Below are positions 34,840-42,344 of a stretch of 64,000 nt of DNA, piece after piece. The stretch lies in the NCBI GenBank assembly GCA_963737705.1, contig CAVTTP010000004.1:372001-436000 (forward strand), written 5' to 3'. A program made the position numbers and the translations under genes. The first letter of the stretch is position 1; each line of letters begins with the position of its first letter. The notes under the pieces are model-generated. The model ran no database searches. It worked only from the letters and a program-made list of their open reading frames with translations, and was not told where the DNA came from. Source of the stretch: PALSA-607 sp963737705. Lineage in GTDB: Bacteria; Actinomycetota; Actinomycetes; Acidothermales; Acidothermaceae.

Positions 34840-35808
34840 ATGGGCCACAGTTGGCGTGTGATGTCGGGGACGTGGGATGGACCCACCGTGGTGCTGTCCG
34901 TGGCGTTGGCCGCGGCATACGCCTGGGGCGTAGCGCGGGTGCGGTCGCGCGGACTTCAGTGGCCAGCGCGACGGAGCGTGGCGTGGTTGACCGGCATCAT
35001 CAGCTTGCTGGTGATCACGCTTGGCGGCCTTGGAGCGCACGCGCACACGCTGCTGTGGGTGTACACGGTGCAGGTGTTGACGCTCCTGCTCGCGACTCCG
35101 GTACTGCTCGCGTACGGCCGTCCGCTTGCGCTGGCCGCCGATGCCCTCTCGCCTCGAGCGGCTGCGCGGGTGCTGCACGCGAGATCCGGCGCGCTACTGC
35201 GCCTCGCTTCGAATCCGGCAATCGGGCCGCTCGTCGTGCCCATGGTGTTGTCGGTCATCTTCTTCAGCCCCGTGCTCATGGTCACGCTCGAGCACTCGTG
35301 GGCGTACTACGTCCTTCAGTTCGCGCTGGTCGGCATCGGCCTGATCATCGCGATCGGCCTGGTGGGCGACGGCGCTGAACGCGACAGTTCCCTTGCACTC
35401 GCAGCGACCGTGGCGATCGCATTTATCGAGCTGCTGTTCGACGCGGTCCCCGGCATCGTGTTGCGGCTACGTACCCATCTCGTCGCGACTGCGTACTGGA
35501 CCCGCGTCCACCATGGCCACCGGCTCAGCGCACTGACCGATCAGCAGCATGCCGGCGCGGCCCTGTGGTTCATCGCCGAGTTCGCTGACCTGCCGTTCCT
35601 GCTGATCGTGATCCGGCGCTGGATCCGGGTCGATCAGCTCGACGCCGTCCGTATCGATCGCGAGCTCGACGCCGTCCGCGCGGATCCTGAACGCGACACC
35701 GGCCCGGAAGGCGAATTCACGACGCCGTGGTGGGAGACCGACCCGACCCGGCTCGGCGGGCATCCGATCCAGCGCGCAGCGCCGGGGGAGCCGACCGACC
35801 CGGCGTGA
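34840..35808 (+). CDS. ctaG: CtaG-like cytochrome c oxidase assembly membrane protein
   Basis: About 322 residues; the start is uncertain (ATG at 34840 or 34861, neither with a good ribosome-binding site). Seven or so membrane helices. Family marks of the caa3-CtaG group are GAHAHTLLWVYTVQVLTLLLATPVLLAYGRPLAL, EHSWAYYVLQ, and the late loop YWTRVHHGHRLSALTDQQHAGAALWFIAEFADLP. Relatives help deliver copper to cytochrome oxidase. The last 40 residues are a polar cytoplasmic tail. A repeat cluster and a strong terminator follow. Confidence 0.82.
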   Translation: MGHSWRVMSGTWDGPTVVLSVALAAAYAWGVARVRSRGLQWPARRSVAWLTGIISLLVITLGGLGAHAHTLLWVYTVQVLTLLLATPVLLAYGRPLALAADALSPRAAARVLHARSGALLRLASNPAIGPLVVPMVLSVIFFSPVLMVTLEHSWAYYVLQFALVGIGLIIAIGLVGDGAERDSSLALAATVAIAFIELLFDAVPGIVLRLRTHLVATAYWTRVHHGHRLSALTDQQHAGAALWFIAEFADLPFLLIVIRRWIRVDQLDAVRIDRELDAVRADPERDTGPEGEFTTPWWETDPTRLGGHPIQRAAPGEPTDPA

Positions 35809-35814
35809 GTGTCC

Positions 35815-35860
35815 CCTGGCATGACTGTCGCCTGGCATGACTGTCGCCTGGCATGACTGT
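35815..35860 (+). repeat. 16-bp tandem repeat, about three copies
   Basis: The unit CCTGGCATGACTGTCG occurs at 35815-35830 and 35831-35846, and a nearly complete third copy starts at 35847 and runs into the terminator hairpin. It lies between the ctaG-like stop and the terminator and does not encode protein. Confidence 0.9.
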
Positions 35861-35891
35861 GGCCCGGAACCTCGTCGGTTCCGGGCCACAG
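35857..35891. terminator. Strong bidirectional hairpin between ctaG-like and osmoprotectant operons
   Basis: A perfect 14-bp inverted repeat: CTGTGGCCCGGAAC (35857-35870) and GTTCCGGGCCACAG (35878-35891) around the loop CTCGTCG. It separates two convergent transcripts, the expected position for a shared terminator. There is no T tract, which is common in high-GC actinobacteria. Confidence 0.8.
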
Positions 35892-35909
35892 CTCAGTGGT
35901 GACCAACGA

Positions 35910-36989
35910 TCAGGAAGCAGGCTTCGCGAGGTCGGCAATGGAGGTGAGGTTGTACTTTGCGGCCGTTGCCTTGGTGACGACGATCGCGTCACTGTCCTGC
36001 GCGGCCGACTGGTTCAGCACGACAAGACTTGACGGCAGGGCGGTCTGGAGGGCCGCGAAGACGTCGGTCGGACTGACCGCAGTGGCCGTCTTGTCGACGA
36101 ACTGGAGCAAGGCGCCGTTGTACTCAGGAAGCACGTCGATCGAGCCGTCCTCGAGGCCGGGCAGGTACTTCTCCCGGCTACCGATGTTGAGCTTGGTCGA
36201 TACCGTCGCGCCCTGGTCCTTCAGCGCCTCGGCGTAGATCTCGGCGAGGAGAACATTCTCCGGGAAGTTCGCCGAACCGACGACGAGCTTCGAACCGCTC
36301 GCTGCGGTGCCCTTCGTGTCGAGCCCCTGGCTGGTCAGCCACGACTTCGCCACTGCGTCAGGGTCTTGCTTGTTGGTGATGACCTGCACGAGCAGCGCCG
36401 TGACGCCAGACGTCGTCAGCTTCGCTGAGACCGCGTTCAGCGTGCTCTTCACACCGTCCGTCGCCTTGGCCTTGTTGACGAGCGGGAGGATGTTCTGCGC
36501 CGCGAAGTTGCTCTTCGGGTCGGCTAGCACGACGAAGTTGTTCGCCGCGATGCTCGGGTCGGTGCTGAAGATGTCCGCGGCATCAACCTGGCCGTTCTTC
36601 AGCGCGGCGATGGTGACCGGGCCGGCTTCGTCGAGCGGCTTGAAGCTCTTGAATGTGACGCCGTAGTTTTTCGCGAGCCCGGCAATACCGTCAACGCGGG
36701 TTTGGAACTCCGGCGGCGCACCCAGGATGAGCTGGCTCGCGATGGTGGGTCCGCTGGCCGCACTGCTCGGCGCGGGTGCAGCCGATGACGCTGCGGGCGA
36801 AGACGGAGCCGCAGACGACGGTGCTGCCGACGATGGTGCTGGTGCGGCCGACGACGGCGTCGCGGCTGCCGACGTTGCCGGGGCAGCGCTGCTCGGCGTG
36901 CTCGCCGTCTTCTTGGAGCTGCTGCAACCCGCAAGCCCGAGGGCGAGCGTTATGCCAGTCACTCCGATGAGTAGGACCTTGCGATTCAT
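35910..36989 (-). CDS. Osmoprotectant (OpuC/ProX-type) substrate-binding lipoprotein with swapped halves
   Basis: 359 residues from ATG. The lipoprotein signal ends at LAGC (Cys22). After a Ser/Ala/Pro linker the chain starts with what is normally the second half of the domain (GAPPEFQTRVDGIAGL, FKPLDEAGPVTIAALKNGQVDAADIFSTDPSIAAN). It then returns to what is normally the first half (KLVVGSANFPENVLLAEIYAEALKDQ, LNIGSREKYLPGLEDGSIDVLPEYNG, QDSDAIVVTKATAAKYNLTSIADL). Each half is complete, so this is a circular permutation rather than damage. It should bind glycine betaine, choline or related compounds and is the last gene of the operon. Confidence 0.9.
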   Translation of the reverse strand: MNRKVLLIGVTGITLALGLAGCSSSKKTASTPSSAAPATSAAATPSSAAPAPSSAAPSSAAPSSPAASSAAPAPSSAASGPTIASQLILGAPPEFQTRVDGIAGLAKNYGVTFKSFKPLDEAGPVTIAALKNGQVDAADIFSTDPSIAANNFVVLADPKSNFAAQNILPLVNKAKATDGVKSTLNAVSAKLTTSGVTALLVQVITNKQDPDAVAKSWLTSQGLDTKGTAASGSKLVVGSANFPENVLLAEIYAEALKDQGATVSTKLNIGSREKYLPGLEDGSIDVLPEYNGALLQFVDKTATAVSPTDVFAALQTALPSSLVVLNQSAAQDSDAIVVTKATAAKYNLTSIADLAKPAS

Positions 36990-37032
36990 GGAAGATCTCC
37001 TTGTTGGCGTATCGAATTGTCGAGCTGAAGCT

Positions 37033-37064
37033 CTGATCCCCGTGTTTGCTGATCCCCGTGTTTG
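37033..37064 (+). repeat. 16-bp tandem duplication between permease and binding-protein genes
   Basis: Two exact copies of CTGATCCCCGTGTTTG lie end to end, directly after the permease stop codon (on the minus strand) and ahead of the binding-protein gene. It may alter the intercistronic mRNA; no coding role. Confidence 0.9.
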
Positions 37065-37829
37065 TTAGACCGCCGCGACCTCCGCTTGGACGATGTCGGC
37101 AGCAGCTGCTCCGCCTGCCGTCATGGCTTTCTTCGAGAAGCGGCCTGACACACCGCGGGAAACAACGTGTCGCTGGATGAACGCGAGCACCGAATCGGTG
37201 AGAAGTGCCAGCAGCGCAACGAGAACGCCGCCACCGATCATCTGGGGAAAATCTTGCTGGGCCAGGCCGTCGTAGATGAACCTGCCGAGGCCGCCGAGAG
37301 GGAGGTAGGACGCGATGGTTGCAGTGGCGATGACCTGCAGTGACGCACTGCGCAACCCGGAGAAGATCAGCGGCAGGCTGTTCGGGAGTTCGACCTGCAA
37401 CAGCACCTGCGAGCCGGTCATGCCCATCGCGGACGCCGCATCGCGCACGACGCCGTCGACGTTTTGCACGCCCGCGTACGTGTTCGACAGGATCGGTGGG
37501 ATCGCGATCAGGACGAGCACAATTTCGGTCGGGATGAGGTAGCCGAAATCGGTGCGGCCGTGGAAGTTCGGCGCGATCATCACCGTCAACAAAATCAGCA
37601 CCCCGACGGTCGGCAACGCGCGCAAGGTGTTTGCGGCGCTGACGAGGAACGGCAGCCGACCTGTGTGGCCCATGAAAAGCCCAAGCGGCAGCGCGATCAC
37701 GAGCGCAATCGCAACGGCGATGAACGAGTACGTGATGTGGGCCTGTATCTGGGTGCCGATTGCGGTCATGCCGCTGCCGCCGTGCCAGTGCGCGGAAGTC
37801 GTTAGCCAGCCCCACACGTTGCCGATCAT
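37065..37829 (-). CDS. Osmoprotectant ABC transporter permease (second)
   Basis: 254 residues from ATG at 37829, which overlaps the stop of the upstream permease (ATGA); an open extension to 37916 lies inside that gene. Five to six membrane helices. Family marks of OpuC/YehW permeases are visible: ANTLRALPTVGVLILLTVMI, IPPILSNTYAGVQNVDGVVRDAASAMGMTGSQVLLQVELPNSLPLIFSGLR, and GGLGRFIYDGLAQQD. It pairs with the permease at 37826 to form the channel. Confidence 0.92.
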   Translation of the reverse strand: MIGNVWGWLTTSAHWHGGSGMTAIGTQIQAHITYSFIAVAIALVIALPLGLFMGHTGRLPFLVSAANTLRALPTVGVLILLTVMIAPNFHGRTDFGYLIPTEIVLVLIAIPPILSNTYAGVQNVDGVVRDAASAMGMTGSQVLLQVELPNSLPLIFSGLRSASLQVIATATIASYLPLGGLGRFIYDGLAQQDFPQMIGGGVLVALLALLTDSVLAFIQRHVVSRGVSGRFSKKAMTAGGAAAADIVQAEVAAV

Positions 37830-38533
37830 TGGCCCTGCACCGCCCGGCGCCACGGCGTCAGCAGCCGGTTCGCGCTCACGATCACGCCGTCGAACGCAAG
37901 CGCGAGAGCGACACACAACAAGATGCCGAGCACGATCGGCGGGTAGTAAGCAGTCGGTGTTGATAGCTGAAAACCAGTAGTGAAGAGTTGACCGAGGTTG
38001 GCCAGCCCGATCGTGCCTGCGACGGCCACGATGCTCACGTTCGACACTGTCGCGACCCGAAGCCCTGCGGCAATGACCGGCACGGCGATCGGTAGCTCAA
38101 CCTTGAAAAGTCGCTGCAGCCGCCCGAAGCCCATCGCGGTCGCTGCCTGAAGCACGTCTTCAGGCACGGAGCCGAGACCGTCAGCCACCACGCGCACCAG
38201 CAGCGCGACGGAGTAGATCGTCAACGCGATCGGCACCTGAATCGGGTTGAGGGCCTTCAGGCCGAGCAGCGGCGGGATCAGCACGAACAGTGCGATCGAC
38301 GGGATCGTGTAGAGCAGACCCATGATCGACAGCATCGGCGGATAGATCCACTTGTAGCGGCTAGCGAGCCAGCCCAACGGCAGCGCGATCGCAAGGCCAA
38401 TGACGACGGGCAACGCCGAGAGCCACACGTGATCCCAAAGCCAGCTGAGATCTTGGTGGCGATGCGCGGTGAAGTAAGCCCAGAAATGCCAAGGGGACGA
38501 CGAGGCGGCACCCGACGTCGAAGCCGCGATCAT
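37826..38533 (-). CDS. Osmoprotectant ABC transporter permease (first)
   Basis: 235 residues from ATG overlapping the ATPase stop. Membrane helices with the OpuC-type permease core: SIMGLLYTIPSIALFVLIPPLLG, ALLVRVVADGLGSVPEDVLQAATAMGFGRLQRLFKVELPIAVPVIAAGLRVATVSNVSIVAVAGTIGLANLGQLF. The EAA-like loop that docks on the ATPase is within the second stretch. Overlaps on both sides show a translationally coupled operon. Confidence 0.92.
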   Translation of the reverse strand: MIAASTSGAASSSPWHFWAYFTAHRHQDLSWLWDHVWLSALPVVIGLAIALPLGWLASRYKWIYPPMLSIMGLLYTIPSIALFVLIPPLLGLKALNPIQVPIALTIYSVALLVRVVADGLGSVPEDVLQAATAMGFGRLQRLFKVELPIAVPVIAAGLRVATVSNVSIVAVAGTIGLANLGQLFTTGFQLSTPTAYYPPIVLGILLCVALALAFDGVIVSANRLLTPWRRAVQGQ

Positions 38534-39702
38534 CGGGGAGTCGCCCCCGCGCCCTGCACCGGAACTGCCTGCACGGGAACTGCCTGCACAGACTGTTGGT
38601 GGAGAGCCTGCTGTTGTTCGAGGAGCCGGACCACGTTGGCGGCCGTGATCGTGCCGGCGAACCGTCGTCCTTCGTCGACGATCACGCCGCGACCGGTGGG
38701 CGATGAGAGGGCCGCGTCGAGCACCGAACGGAACGTGCCATTGACTGCTGCGACCGTGCCGCCGCGGTGCAGTAGTGGAGGCGTGATCTGCTGCGAGGCG
38801 CGGGTGGCGGCGTCGCCGACGGCGAGCCAGCCCTGCGGTGAGTCCTGGTCGTCGACGACAAGCACCCAGCCATCGCGCGCCACCGCGGCTGCCGCACTGA
38901 CGTCCGAGCCGACTCTTACGGTGGTCTCGGGATCGAGTTGCAGACCGGGAACGGGTTCGAAGCCCAGCGCCCGATAGCCGCGGTCGCGACCGACAAAGCC
39001 AGCGACGAAATCGTCGACGGGATTGGACAGCAGGTCAGCCGGTGTTGCGAGCTGCGCGAGTTTGCCACCGACCCGCATGACGGCGACCTGGTCGCCGAGC
39101 TTGATTGCCTCGTCGATGTCGTGGGTAACAAAGACGATCGTCTTGCTGAGTTCACCTTGCAGCCGCAGAAACTCGTTCTGCAGCTGCTCCCGCACGACCG
39201 GGTCGACGGCGCTGAACGGCTCGTCCATCAACATCACCGGCGGATCGGCGGCCAGCGCGCGGGCAACACCGACGCGCTGCTGCTGGCCGCCGGACAGCTG
39301 CGCGGGGTACCGCTTGGCGAAACTCGAAGGCAGGCCGACTCGCTCGAGCAGCTCGAGAGCCTTTGCGCGCGCCTCTCGCTTGTTCTTTCCCAGGAGCAGC
39401 GGAACCGTGGCGACGTTGTCGACGATCGTGCGGTGCGGGAACAGGCCTGCATGCTGAATGACGTAACCGATGCCGCGCCGAAGCTCGGTCGGGGACGTCG
39501 TCGAGTGGTCGCGGTCATCGATCCAGATGCGGCCGCTGGTGGGCTCGATCATCCGGTTGATCATTCGCAGGCTGGTCGTCTTGCCGCACCCGGACGGTCC
39601 GACGAGCACAGTGATCTTGCCGGACGGCGCGGTGAGGCTGAGGTCGTCGACCGCGACGGTGCCGTCGGGATATGTCTTCGTCACCGAATCGAAACGGATC
39701 AT
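38530..39702 (-). CDS. Osmoprotectant ABC transporter ATP-binding protein with CBS-like tail
   Basis: 390 residues from ATG at 39702, overlapping the IclR stop. Nucleotide-binding domain at 1-240: Walker A GPSGCGKTT, LSGGQQQRVGVARALA, Walker B VMLMDEPFSAVDP and the switch His in FVTHDIDEA, as in OpuCA/ProV. A C-terminal regulatory region (about 265-370) looks like two CBS motifs (DGWVLVVDDQDSPQGWLAVGD; LSSPTGRGVIVDEGRRFAGTITAANVVRLL). In relatives these sense ionic strength or cyclic di-AMP. The last residues repeat QAVPV because of a 15-bp minisatellite. Confidence 0.92.
   Translation of the reverse strand: MIRFDSVTKTYPDGTVAVDDLSLTAPSGKITVLVGPSGCGKTTSLRMINRMIEPTSGRIWIDDRDHSTTSPTELRRGIGYVIQHAGLFPHRTIVDNVATVPLLLGKNKREARAKALELLERVGLPSSFAKRYPAQLSGGQQQRVGVARALAADPPVMLMDEPFSAVDPVVREQLQNEFLRLQGELSKTIVFVTHDIDEAIKLGDQVAVMRVGGKLAQLATPADLLSNPVDDFVAGFVGRDRGYRALGFEPVPGLQLDPETTVRVGSDVSAAAAVARDGWVLVVDDQDSPQGWLAVGDAATRASQQITPPLLHRGGTVAAVNGTFRSVLDAALSSPTGRGVIVDEGRRFAGTITAANVVRLLEQQQALHQQSVQAVPVQAVPVQGAGATPR
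38550..38594 (+). repeat. 15-bp minisatellite at the 3' end of the ATPase gene
   Basis: Three in-frame copies of a unit close to CTGCCTGCACGGGAA (38550-38564 degenerate, 38565-38579, 38580-38594 partly degenerate) encode the repeated V-Q-A-V-P near the C-terminus. Confidence 0.75.
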
Positions 39703-40439
39703 CGCGAGGCCACCCTCTCCGTTTGGGTCGTCGCGGTTTGGGTCGTCGCGGTTTGGGTCGTCGCGGTGTGGGCCGTCGCGCGTGGCGGCGCGTCGAGTTG
39801 GGCCGCCAGCGCGTCGGCTTCGGCGGTGACGATCTGGCCGTAGGCATGCATGGTGTCGTCGTCGATTCGGTAGGTGGGGCCAAGCAGGCTGAGCGCGCCG
39901 GCGACACCGCCAGGTCGACGGATCGGCGCCACGATCGCGGTCACGTCTGGCTCGACGCGGTCGCGTTGGGCGACATACCCATGTGGACCGACTTCACCGC
40001 GCAACGCGTCACCTACTGCGAGATCGGCGGAGGGGACCGCCTTGCCCACCCAGCTCGTGTGGCGCACGGCGTGGGTGCCTTCGACCATCGCGATGTAGAT
40101 GGCGGTGTCGGAGGGTCCGGCGATGCTGAGGTAGGCCGACTCGCCGGTGGCGGCGACGATGCGCTTCAGAGCCGGCTCGGCCATGGCCACCAGCGCCTGC
40201 CGCCCAAGAGCACTCGCGCCGAGCTGTACCAGGCGCGGACCGGCCCGAAACGAGCCGTCTGCACCGCGAGCGACGAAGCCGGAGCCTTCGAGAGTGCGAA
40301 GCAGGCGAAGCGCAGTGCTGGCAGGCAGCCCGGCCCGCCGTGCGCAGTCGGACAGCATGATCGGATCCTCGTCACACACGACCGCGAGGAGGCCCAGCGC
40401 ACGATCAACCGTGCGCGTGGACGACATTGCCGTGGCCAT
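39699..40439 (-). CDS. IclR-family transcriptional regulator
   Basis: 246 residues from ATG at 40439, preceded by a G-rich AAGGGGGTCAC; upstream ATGs are possible but add a non-family extension. Residues about 8-70 are the IclR winged helix (TVDRALGLLAVVCDEDPIMLSDCARRAGLPASTALRLLRTLEGSGFV). The rest is the effector domain (AVRHTSWVGKAVPSADLAVGDALRG, DVTAIVAPIRRPGGVAGALSLLGP). It is the first gene of the osmoprotectant operon and overlaps the ATPase start by 4 bases, so it is made together with the transporter and probably controls it. The C-terminus is a TATTQ repeat from a minisatellite. Confidence 0.92.
   Translation of the reverse strand: MATAMSSTRTVDRALGLLAVVCDEDPIMLSDCARRAGLPASTALRLLRTLEGSGFVARGADGSFRAGPRLVQLGASALGRQALVAMAEPALKRIVAATGESAYLSIAGPSDTAIYIAMVEGTHAVRHTSWVGKAVPSADLAVGDALRGEVGPHGYVAQRDRVEPDVTAIVAPIRRPGGVAGALSLLGPTYRIDDDTMHAYGQIVTAEADALAAQLDAPPRATAHTATTQTATTQTATTQTERVASR
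39721..39780 (+). repeat. 15-bp minisatellite, four copies, inside the IclR gene
   Basis: Four adjacent 15-bp copies starting at 39721, 39736, 39751 and 39766. The first three are identical (GTTTGGGTCGTCGCG) and the fourth has two changes. They are in frame and encode the repeated T-A-T-T-Q at the IclR C-terminus, beyond the effector domain, where length change should be tolerated. Confidence 0.92.
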
Positions 40440-40588
40440 GTGACCCCCTTTTCCTATCGGCGAAGTATGCATTGCCGATTTCACTAAGCGCAAACCAACT
40501 GCCAGGCAATGGCAGCCTTACACAGGGGTGTGACAGTTTTCCACCCGGATTTCTTACGGATTGGATTCAATTTGGAATTCGCCGCAGA

Positions 40589-41134
40589 ATGGCGCCCGTG
40601 CCGCCGCCACCCTCCTTTCGGGCTGCCACGTCGGAGGACGTGGCGCTGGTAGTTGATCTTGTTGAGTCCGCCTACCGAGGTGAGAGCAGCAAGGCGGGGT
40701 GGACGACGGAGGCCGAGCTGCTCGGTGGGCAGCGCACCGATGCGGAGGCGATCGCCGCGGTCGTCTCGTCCGCCGACAGCCGCTTGCTGTTGGCCAGCGA
40801 TGAGCACGGCACCGTCATCGCGTGCTGCGCCATCGAGCAACGCCGCGGCGGCCGCTCCTACTTCGGCACATTCGCCGTCCGACCTGGATTGCAGGGTGGT
40901 GGCGTCGGCAAGCAGGTCTTAGCCGAAGCTGAGCGGGTGGCACGTGACGAGTGGGCTTGCGACGTGATCGAGATGACAGTGATCGGTCAGCGCGAGGATC
41001 TGATCGCGTGGTACGGCAGGCGAGGCTACGCGGCCACCGGTGAGATGCGTCCTTTCCCTTACGGGGACGAGAGATTCGGCCAACCGAAACGCGAGGACCT
41101 CTACTTCGTAGTCCTCGCGAAGTCGCTCGTCTGA
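40589..41134 (+). CDS. GNAT-family N-acetyltransferase
   Basis: 181 residues from ATG at 40589; the frame is open upstream to 40427, but that part overlaps the IclR promoter region and lacks family features. The acetyl-CoA loop is seen as VRPGLQGGGVGKQVLAEAERVA, followed by MTVIGQREDLIAWYGRRGYAATGEMRPFPY. The target amine is unknown. A second GNAT gene follows after a 50-base gap. Confidence 0.86.
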   Translation: MAPVPPPPSFRAATSEDVALVVDLVESAYRGESSKAGWTTEAELLGGQRTDAEAIAAVVSSADSRLLLASDEHGTVIACCAIEQRRGGRSYFGTFAVRPGLQGGGVGKQVLAEAERVARDEWACDVIEMTVIGQREDLIAWYGRRGYAATGEMRPFPYGDERFGQPKREDLYFVVLAKSLV

Positions 41135-41184
41135 CGGCGTTGCGTCACGCGTGTAGCCGTCCCGCTTGAGACAGTGTGGACGCG

Positions 41185-41703
41185 ATGGAAATTCGCCGTG
41201 CACTTGCCGACGACGCGCTGGGCGTCGCGACTGTCCACGTGCGCTCGTGGCAGGCGACGTACAGGGGACTAATGCCGGACACCTACCTCGATCAACTCGA
41301 CGTCGAGAGACGGCGTGCGGGTTGGGAAACCACGATCGCGCAGACCGATTGGCCACGCACCGGCACGCTAGTTGCCACCGAGGCGAACGGCACTGTGGTC
41401 GGCTTTGCACACATCGGCCCGGCGCGCGAGGGCGACGGCGATCCACGTGCGATCGGTGAGCTGGCCGCGATCTATTTGCTGCCTGAGGCATGGGGGAGTG
41501 GCGTCGGACGGCGATTGATGCTCGCCGCCGTGAACGTGCTGCGCGATGCCGGCTTCGCCGAGGCAATCTTGTGGGTGCTCGAGGGAAACGAACGGGCGCA
41601 GCGCTTCTACGAGATCGGCGGCTGGCAGATCGATGGCGTGACCAAGGACGTGGTGATTGCTGACATCCCGTTGCCCGAAGTCCGCTACCGATTGGTCCTT
41701 TAG
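41185..41703 (+). CDS. GNAT-family N-acetyltransferase
   Basis: 172 residues from ATG at 41185; a GTG at 41176 is possible. MEIRRALADDALGVATVHVRSWQATYRGLMPD is the typical start of a large GNAT subgroup. IYLLPEAWGSGVGRRLMLAAV is the acetyl-CoA loop, and VLEGNERAQRFYEIGGW the C-terminal motif. It touches the start of the deaminase gene. Substrate unknown. Confidence 0.88.
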   Translation: MEIRRALADDALGVATVHVRSWQATYRGLMPDTYLDQLDVERRRAGWETTIAQTDWPRTGTLVATEANGTVVGFAHIGPAREGDGDPRAIGELAAIYLLPEAWGSGVGRRLMLAAVNVLRDAGFAEAILWVLEGNERAQRFYEIGGWQIDGVTKDVVIADIPLPEVRYRLVL

Positions 41704-41705
41704 TG

Positions 41706-42317
41706 ATGCTCGAATGGCAGCAAGCTCACGTGAGCGTGCGGCGAAGTCTTGAACTCGCCCATGAAGCGTTACGCGCAGGAGGTTTGCCCGTGGGCGCGGT
41801 GATCCTCGACGCGGGAGGGGACATCATCGCGCAAGGACGCAATCATGCCTATGACGCACCGGTTGGCGACGATCCCTTACAGGACACGCCGATCGCGCAC
41901 GCTGAGATGAATGCGTTGGCCAGAATCGCAACGAAGACCGACTTATCGTCGTGCACGTTGTGGAGCACGCACCGGCCTTGCATCATGTGCGCAGCTGCGA
42001 CCGCGTTCACCGGCGTCGGCGACGTCCGTTTTCTCGCCCCTGATCCCTCCGACGAGGACAGCACCGACCCGGTGGGCGTCGACACCCGCTGGATGGTGCT
42101 CGCCAACGTTATGTTCCTCGAAGGCGTCAGCCGCTACTCGGGGGCGAGTGCACCCATGATCTGCCGGGCCCGCGTGCGAGAGCCCGAGACTGCCGAGCTG
42201 CTGAGCAGCGTCGGTCCGGCCTTGTTCGCTGCGCCCGAACTCGAGATCGGCTTGGAGAAGGCCTGGCCGGTGGTCGAGGCGGCCGCGCAGGTGCGTGCGG
42301 ATCGCCGCAGGGGGTAG
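41706..42317 (+). CDS. Zinc-dependent nucleoside/cytosine deaminase family protein
   Basis: 203 residues from ATG at 41706 (a GTG one codon earlier overlaps the previous stop). The zinc site is complete: AHAEMNAL (His, catalytic Glu) and RPCIMCAAA (PCxxC). GGLPVGAVILDAGGDIIAQGRNH is the usual first strand pair. The chain is about 40-50 residues longer at the C-terminus than tRNA adenosine or guanine deaminases, so the substrate cannot be fixed; a free base or nucleoside is likely. Confidence 0.87.
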   Translation: MLEWQQAHVSVRRSLELAHEALRAGGLPVGAVILDAGGDIIAQGRNHAYDAPVGDDPLQDTPIAHAEMNALARIATKTDLSSCTLWSTHRPCIMCAAATAFTGVGDVRFLAPDPSDEDSTDPVGVDTRWMVLANVMFLEGVSRYSGASAPMICRARVREPETAELLSSVGPALFAAPELEIGLEKAWPVVEAAAQVRADRRRG

Positions 42318-42344
42318 CCGCAGTCAGGGCAACCGCCCGCGCGC

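Noticed and set aside
39672..40487. 271-codon plus-strand ORF opposite the IclR gene
   Set aside because: The minus-strand IclR protein is unambiguous; the plus frame is a composition artefact including the 15-bp minisatellite.
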